DNA of 64,000 nucleotides from Ktedonobacter robiniae (GTDB lineage: Bacteria; Chloroflexota; Ktedonobacteria; Ktedonobacterales; Ktedonobacteraceae): the NCBI RefSeq assembly GCF_016587375.1, contig NZ_BNJG01000001.1:3540001-3604000 (forward strand). The letters run 5' to 3'. The position numbers were made by a program, and so were the translations under genes. The notes beneath the pieces are model-generated. The model ran no database searches, was not told the DNA's origin, and saw nothing but the letters and a program-made list of their open reading frames with translations. Positions 60,848-64,000 of the stretch are shown here, piece by piece (position 1 is the stretch's first letter; each line of letters starts with the position of its first letter).

Positions 60848-61714
60848 GTGAATCGTGAAATTGAAGAACAACTCGACTTATTAGGTCAATTGCTCAGTGA
60901 TGTACAGGATGGGCAGCGTGACAAGGACGCGGCACACATGGCTGAGCAGGTGGCACCGTTGAAGCAGATCAACGAGGCGCCACAAGGAACACAGGACTCA
61001 GTACACTGCGATGTCTCATCTGTGATGGAGACCCGTCCTGATGCTGGACGAGAGAGACGCAAGGGTGCCCCTGAGGTTATATTTGGCGAGACCAAAGAGA
61101 CCGAGCAAATTCTTGCCATGGCGCGTGGATTACTGGCAGGAACGGGGCGGGCGATTATTAGTAGGATGCCTGCGCGCTCACTGGAGGCCGTACGGTCGGC
61201 TTTCGAGCACTATGAAATGCGCTATCAGGAGGCATCACATATGATGGTGATTTATACTCCTGAGTATAACAAGCGCGTCACGGGTGGCAAGGTGGGAGTG
61301 ATTAGCGCGGGGACATCCGACATTCCTGTTGCGGAAGAGGCCGCGATGATTACCGAGGAGATGGGCTGTCGGGTGACACGCATCTATGATGTAGGTGTGG
61401 CGGGATTGCATCGGTTGATCGAGCCTTTGCGCGCGTTGCTGGCGGAAGATGTAGATGCGATTCTTGTAGTAGCTGGTATGGATGGTGCGTTACCATCTGT
61501 CATAGCTGGCCTTGCTCCTGTACCGGTTATCGGAGTGCCGACATCAGTGGGCTATGGTATGGGTGGCAAGGGTGTGGCGGCGCTATTATCGATGTTGCAG
61601 ACGTGTGCGCCTGGCTTGACCGTGGTAAATATTGATAATGGCGTGGGCGCTGGCATTACGGCAGGGATGATCGCCAATCGCGTGGCACATGCGCGTGGAC
61701 AACGTTCGCAGTAG
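60848..61714 (+). CDS. larB: LarB, nickel-pincer cofactor carboxylase/hydrolase
   Basis: This 288-residue protein has the LarB/AIR-carboxylase-like layout: an N-terminal variable region, then EVIFGETKETEQILAMARGL, GKVGVISAGTSDIPVAEEA, VTRIYDVGVAGLHRL, LVVAGMDGALPSVIAGL, PVIGVPTSVGYGMGGKGVAAL and VVNIDNGVGAGITAG. LarB carboxylates nicotinic acid adenine dinucleotide in synthesis of the nickel-pincer nucleotide of lactate racemase. The partners larC and larE are not in the window. The GTG start has AGGTGA 6 bases upstream. Similarity to PurE makes a name such as AIR carboxylase-like common in annotation, but these motifs are the LarB ones. Confidence 0.9.
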   Translation: MNREIEEQLDLLGQLLSDVQDGQRDKDAAHMAEQVAPLKQINEAPQGTQDSVHCDVSSVMETRPDAGRERRKGAPEVIFGETKETEQILAMARGLLAGTGRAIISRMPARSLEAVRSAFEHYEMRYQEASHMMVIYTPEYNKRVTGGKVGVISAGTSDIPVAEEAAMITEEMGCRVTRIYDVGVAGLHRLIEPLRALLAEDVDAILVVAGMDGALPSVIAGLAPVPVIGVPTSVGYGMGGKGVAALLSMLQTCAPGLTVVNIDNGVGAGITAGMIANRVAHARGQRSQ

Positions 61715-61803
61715 GATGATACGGGGTGTTCTGATCTAGGGTGTCTCACCGCAATGTAGTTGGGAGAATGTGGTAAAGAAGTTAAAGAGAGGCGGGACTT
61801 TCC

Positions 61804-62085
61804 ATGGCAAATAACAAGCGTGGACCTGAACCTGGATCACAAAAAGCCAAGCATGGCGGACAGGCCGTGCGCGAAAAGTATGGCCCCGAGTTCTACTCGA
61901 AAATTGGGAAGAAGGGTGGCGAGACGGTCAAAGAGAAACGCGGCCCACAGTTTTATGCTGAGATTGGGAAAAAAGGTGGTGAATCCACCAAACGTCAGCA
62001 AGGTTCGGAATTTTACTCGAAGATTGGGAAAAAGGGGGGAGAGAAAGGGCGTTCTTCCACTAATGCTGCTGACGCTAAGGAATAG
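61804..62085 (+). CDS. KGG-repeat stress protein (GsiB/Con-10-like)
   Basis: This 93-residue, highly hydrophilic protein consists of four repeats of about 20 residues centred on KIGKKGGE and preceded by GPEFYSKI, the KGG motif of stress-induced GsiB and fungal Con-10 proteins. Such proteins behave like hydrophilins and accumulate under desiccation, starvation or sporulation. It is strongly charged with no hydrophobic core, so it is probably disordered. It follows larB on the same strand. Confidence 0.9.
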   Translation: MANNKRGPEPGSQKAKHGGQAVREKYGPEFYSKIGKKGGETVKEKRGPQFYAEIGKKGGESTKRQQGSEFYSKIGKKGGEKGRSSTNAADAKE

Positions 62086-62177
62086 CCGAGGCGTATGAGG
62101 AACGTTGTGTGTTCTCTCTTCTCTGCTCGCGTATCTAGCGTGCCACATAGCGCTGCCACAGTATCGCCTAGATGTAG

Positions 62178-62237
62178 AAGCGTCAAGCAGAAGCGGAGCA
62201 ATTCAAGCTTGAATTGCTCCGCTTCTGCTTGACGCTT
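62178..62237. terminator. 60-base perfect palindrome between KGG gene and ftsZ
   Basis: Arms 62178-62207 and 62208-62237 are perfect complements with no bases between them, so the hairpin loop must form from the central AAGCTT. It ends 3 bases before the ftsZ stop and lies 93 bases after the KGG stop. No U-tract follows on either strand. Confidence 0.7.
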
Positions 62238-62239
62238 GT

Positions 62240-63868
62240 TTATTCGTGGCGTTTGAGGAAGGGAGGGACATCAATGATGTCCTCGTCGTCGGCATCGCCA
62301 GCGTATCTGCGTAGCTCCTGCCGGCGCCCCAGACCACGCAGGCCGCGTAAATCATTCAAGCTGCGCTGTGTCCGTTGCTCCGGAGCTGGTTGCCCTGGCT
62401 GCCCCGACCGTATGGGCTGTCCCGGGGCTGGTTGCCTGGAGGGCATGGGACGCTGGTCAGCGGCATTGGGCAGGGATGGCATCCGTGGTGATGTTGAACT
62501 GGCCTGTCTTCGTTCAGGGAGCTGCGTTCCTCGCTGCTGCTGAGCTGTTCGAGAAGGCGGCTTGGGCGCGGCAGGGGCCGCTGGCGGCTGATAAGGAGGT
62601 GTGTTTTGCACTACCTGTCCTGTCCCCGTAAGGGCGTTTGAGCGCGCGGCGGTATGCCCGAGACGGACTGCCTGGAGACGCGCAGTTGGAATCTCCTCCA
62701 TACCAGCGGCGATCAGCGTCACACGAATAGTATCGCGGAGCGTGGGATCAATAACAGCGCCAAAGGTGATATCAGCGGCATCATCGATGGCAGCGCCAAT
62801 GCGTTCAGCGACCTCATTGATCTCGAAGAGGGTCATATCTTCGCCACCACTGATATTGAAAAGCACGCGTTTCGCGCCACGGATAGTCACATTCAGGAAG
62901 CCACCCGCGACGGCCTCTTCGGCGGCAAGTTGTGCCCGGTTACGCCCCTGACCCTGTCCAATGCTCATCAACGCGGTTCCCGCCTCATGCAAGACGCTGC
63001 GCACATCGGCAAAATCAACATTGACCATGCCAGGTACGTTAATGACCTCGGCGATACCCTGAACGCCCTGGCGTAGCACATCGTCGGCCACTTTAAAAGC
63101 ATCCGAGAGGCTATAGTCACGCGCGACCGTGGTTAGGAGGCGATCATTGGGAACGGTAATAAGGGCGTCAACCTCTTTACTGAGTTCGGCCAGGCCCTGA
63201 TCGGCGATGCGACGGCGACGTGTCCCCTCGAAGGAGAATGGCAGGGTAACGATACCAATGGTGAGCGCGCCAATTTTTTTGGCAATGGAAGCGACGATGG
63301 GGGCCGCGCCCGTGCCAGTACCACCGCCCATGCCGGCGGCGATAAATACCATATCGGCCTCACCCAGGGCTGCGCGAATTTCGGCTGTGCTCTCGGTCGC
63401 GGCACGCATGCCTACGGCGGAGTTGCCGCCTGCGCCCAGACCCTTGGTGTGATGCTGTCCCAAACAAATACGCTCTGACGCTTGCGAGAGCGCCAGTACC
63501 TGGGCATCTGTATTTAAGGCCATATAGCGTACGCCGCGTACATTGGTATTGATCATACGGTTAATAGCATTCATACCACCGCCACCAACACCAACGACCA
63601 CAATATCAACATCATACTCAGGATCTACCGCGCCAAAGTAAGATGAGGAGGAGGAGGCAGGATTCTCGTCGGTGTCACGCCGCTCCCATTCAGCACGCGT
63701 AGGCTCATCGTGCTGCTGGAATTGTTTGCCCTGGACCTCGTGGTGCAGGACAGCCCACTGGTCTGCTTGTTCCTGATTATTACCTGGTTGGGCCTTAGCC
63801 GTCCCTTGCCTCTGGACGGGGTCTCGCCTCTGCGAGTCGTGGAATAATGGCTGCATGCACACCCCCAT
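62240..63868 (-). CDS. ftsZ: Cell division protein FtsZ with long N-terminal extension
   Basis: The 542-residue product has the tubulin-like GTPase core from about residue 85: VVGVGGGGMNAINRMI, the signature AAGMGGGTGTGAAPIVA, LTIGIVTLPFSFEGTRRRR (T6/H7 region), VPNDRLL and NVDFADVRSVL. A Pro/Gln/Arg-rich linker of about 100 residues leads to a C-terminal DEDIIDVPPFLKR, the conserved peptide that binds FtsA-type anchors. An N-terminal extension of about 85 Gln/Arg/Asp-rich residues is unusual, since FtsZ normally has about 10. ATG 63868 has AGAGG very close; the ATG at 63856 may be the true start. FtsZ polymerises into the division ring. Confidence 0.96.
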   Translation of the reverse strand: MGVCMQPLFHDSQRRDPVQRQGTAKAQPGNNQEQADQWAVLHHEVQGKQFQQHDEPTRAEWERRDTDENPASSSSSYFGAVDPEYDVDIVVVGVGGGGMNAINRMINTNVRGVRYMALNTDAQVLALSQASERICLGQHHTKGLGAGGNSAVGMRAATESTAEIRAALGEADMVFIAAGMGGGTGTGAAPIVASIAKKIGALTIGIVTLPFSFEGTRRRRIADQGLAELSKEVDALITVPNDRLLTTVARDYSLSDAFKVADDVLRQGVQGIAEVINVPGMVNVDFADVRSVLHEAGTALMSIGQGQGRNRAQLAAEEAVAGGFLNVTIRGAKRVLFNISGGEDMTLFEINEVAERIGAAIDDAADITFGAVIDPTLRDTIRVTLIAAGMEEIPTARLQAVRLGHTAARSNALTGTGQVVQNTPPYQPPAAPAAPKPPSRTAQQQRGTQLPERRQASSTSPRMPSLPNAADQRPMPSRQPAPGQPIRSGQPGQPAPEQRTQRSLNDLRGLRGLGRRQELRRYAGDADDEDIIDVPPFLKRHE

Positions 63869-63959
63869 TTCCTCTCATCGGAACTACGGCACAGGACTCT
63901 CGCCTTCAGATAGGGTGAGCAGGTGCCGGTTGATTAGATGTTTTTGCCTTGCGCCAGAG

Positions 63960-63985
63960 ATAGGTCAGATGCATGTCTGACCTAT
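63960..63985. terminator. 10-bp hairpin near the right edge
   Basis: ATAGGTCAGA (63960-63969) pairs with TCTGACCTAT (63976-63985) across a 6-base loop. It may end the gene upstream of ftsZ, which lies outside the window, or fold in the ftsZ leader. Confidence 0.4.
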
Positions 63986-64000
63986 AAAACAAGCCCCAAT

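Overview
The window looks like a chromosomal segment of a filamentous, spore-forming Chloroflexota bacterium, most likely of the class Ktedonobacteria. This is inferred from gene style and not from any marker tree: moderate GC, zinc-ribbon Ser/Thr kinases fused to beta-propellers, an HTH-STAND-WD40 regulator, a giant multi-GAF kinase, a PadR regulator joined to a membrane protein that starts its second part YPRAWRERYEEE, Tat/lipoprotein sugar binders and many small membrane proteins of unknown function. No rRNA, tRNA, CRISPR array, prophage or intact insertion sequence was recognised.

Layout. 1-1.9 kb: 3' part of a PAS histidine kinase and a single-domain receiver. 1.9-2.3 kb: a gene-free scar holding what looks like the right end (omega-RNA-like 3' end) of an IS200/IS605-type TnpB element, without tnpB. 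2.3-10 kb: a sarcosine-oxidase-like flavoenzyme, a short UvrA paralogue without the UvrB-binding region, an orphan branched-chain amino acid binding lipoprotein and a PadR / PadR-membrane-protein pair. 10.3-16.8 kb: a minus-strand sugar operon (LacI regulator, binding lipoprotein, two permeases, GH127 beta-L-arabinofuranosidase). 17-19.1 kb: SMI1/KNR4 gene and a membrane protein. 19.6-29.2 kb: a peptide ABC transporter followed by N-acyl-D-amino-acid deacylase, a PLP enzyme with the HxC metal motif of D-serine dehydratases, and RidA; together they read as uptake and breakdown of D-amino-acid-containing material. 29.4-38.7 kb: a signalling cluster with a divergent promoter (multi-GAF kinase plus receiver-phosphotransferase fusion against an HTH-NB-ARC-WD40 STAND protein). 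38.8-47.5 kb: DUF4126 protein, cysteine-desulfurase-like enzyme, zinc-ribbon Ser/Thr kinase, P-loop kinase with unknown partner, and small membrane or lipoproteins. 47.9-53.8 kb: SAM methyltransferase, trans-3-hydroxy-L-proline dehydratase-like enzyme, prephenate dehydratase, membrane-anchored esterase. 54-64 kb: TauE/DUF1634 pair, alpha/beta hydrolase, RNase Z-like protein, DUF3267 protease-like membrane protein, MutM, LarB, a KGG stress protein and FtsZ.

A recurring structural theme is a series of very long, nearly loopless, perfect inverted repeats (arms up to 40 bp) close to stop codons. Most lack a U-tract, so they are not textbook intrinsic terminators. One lies inside a methyltransferase reading frame and one in a divergent promoter region.

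All functional calls rest on motifs read by eye; no database search was run.
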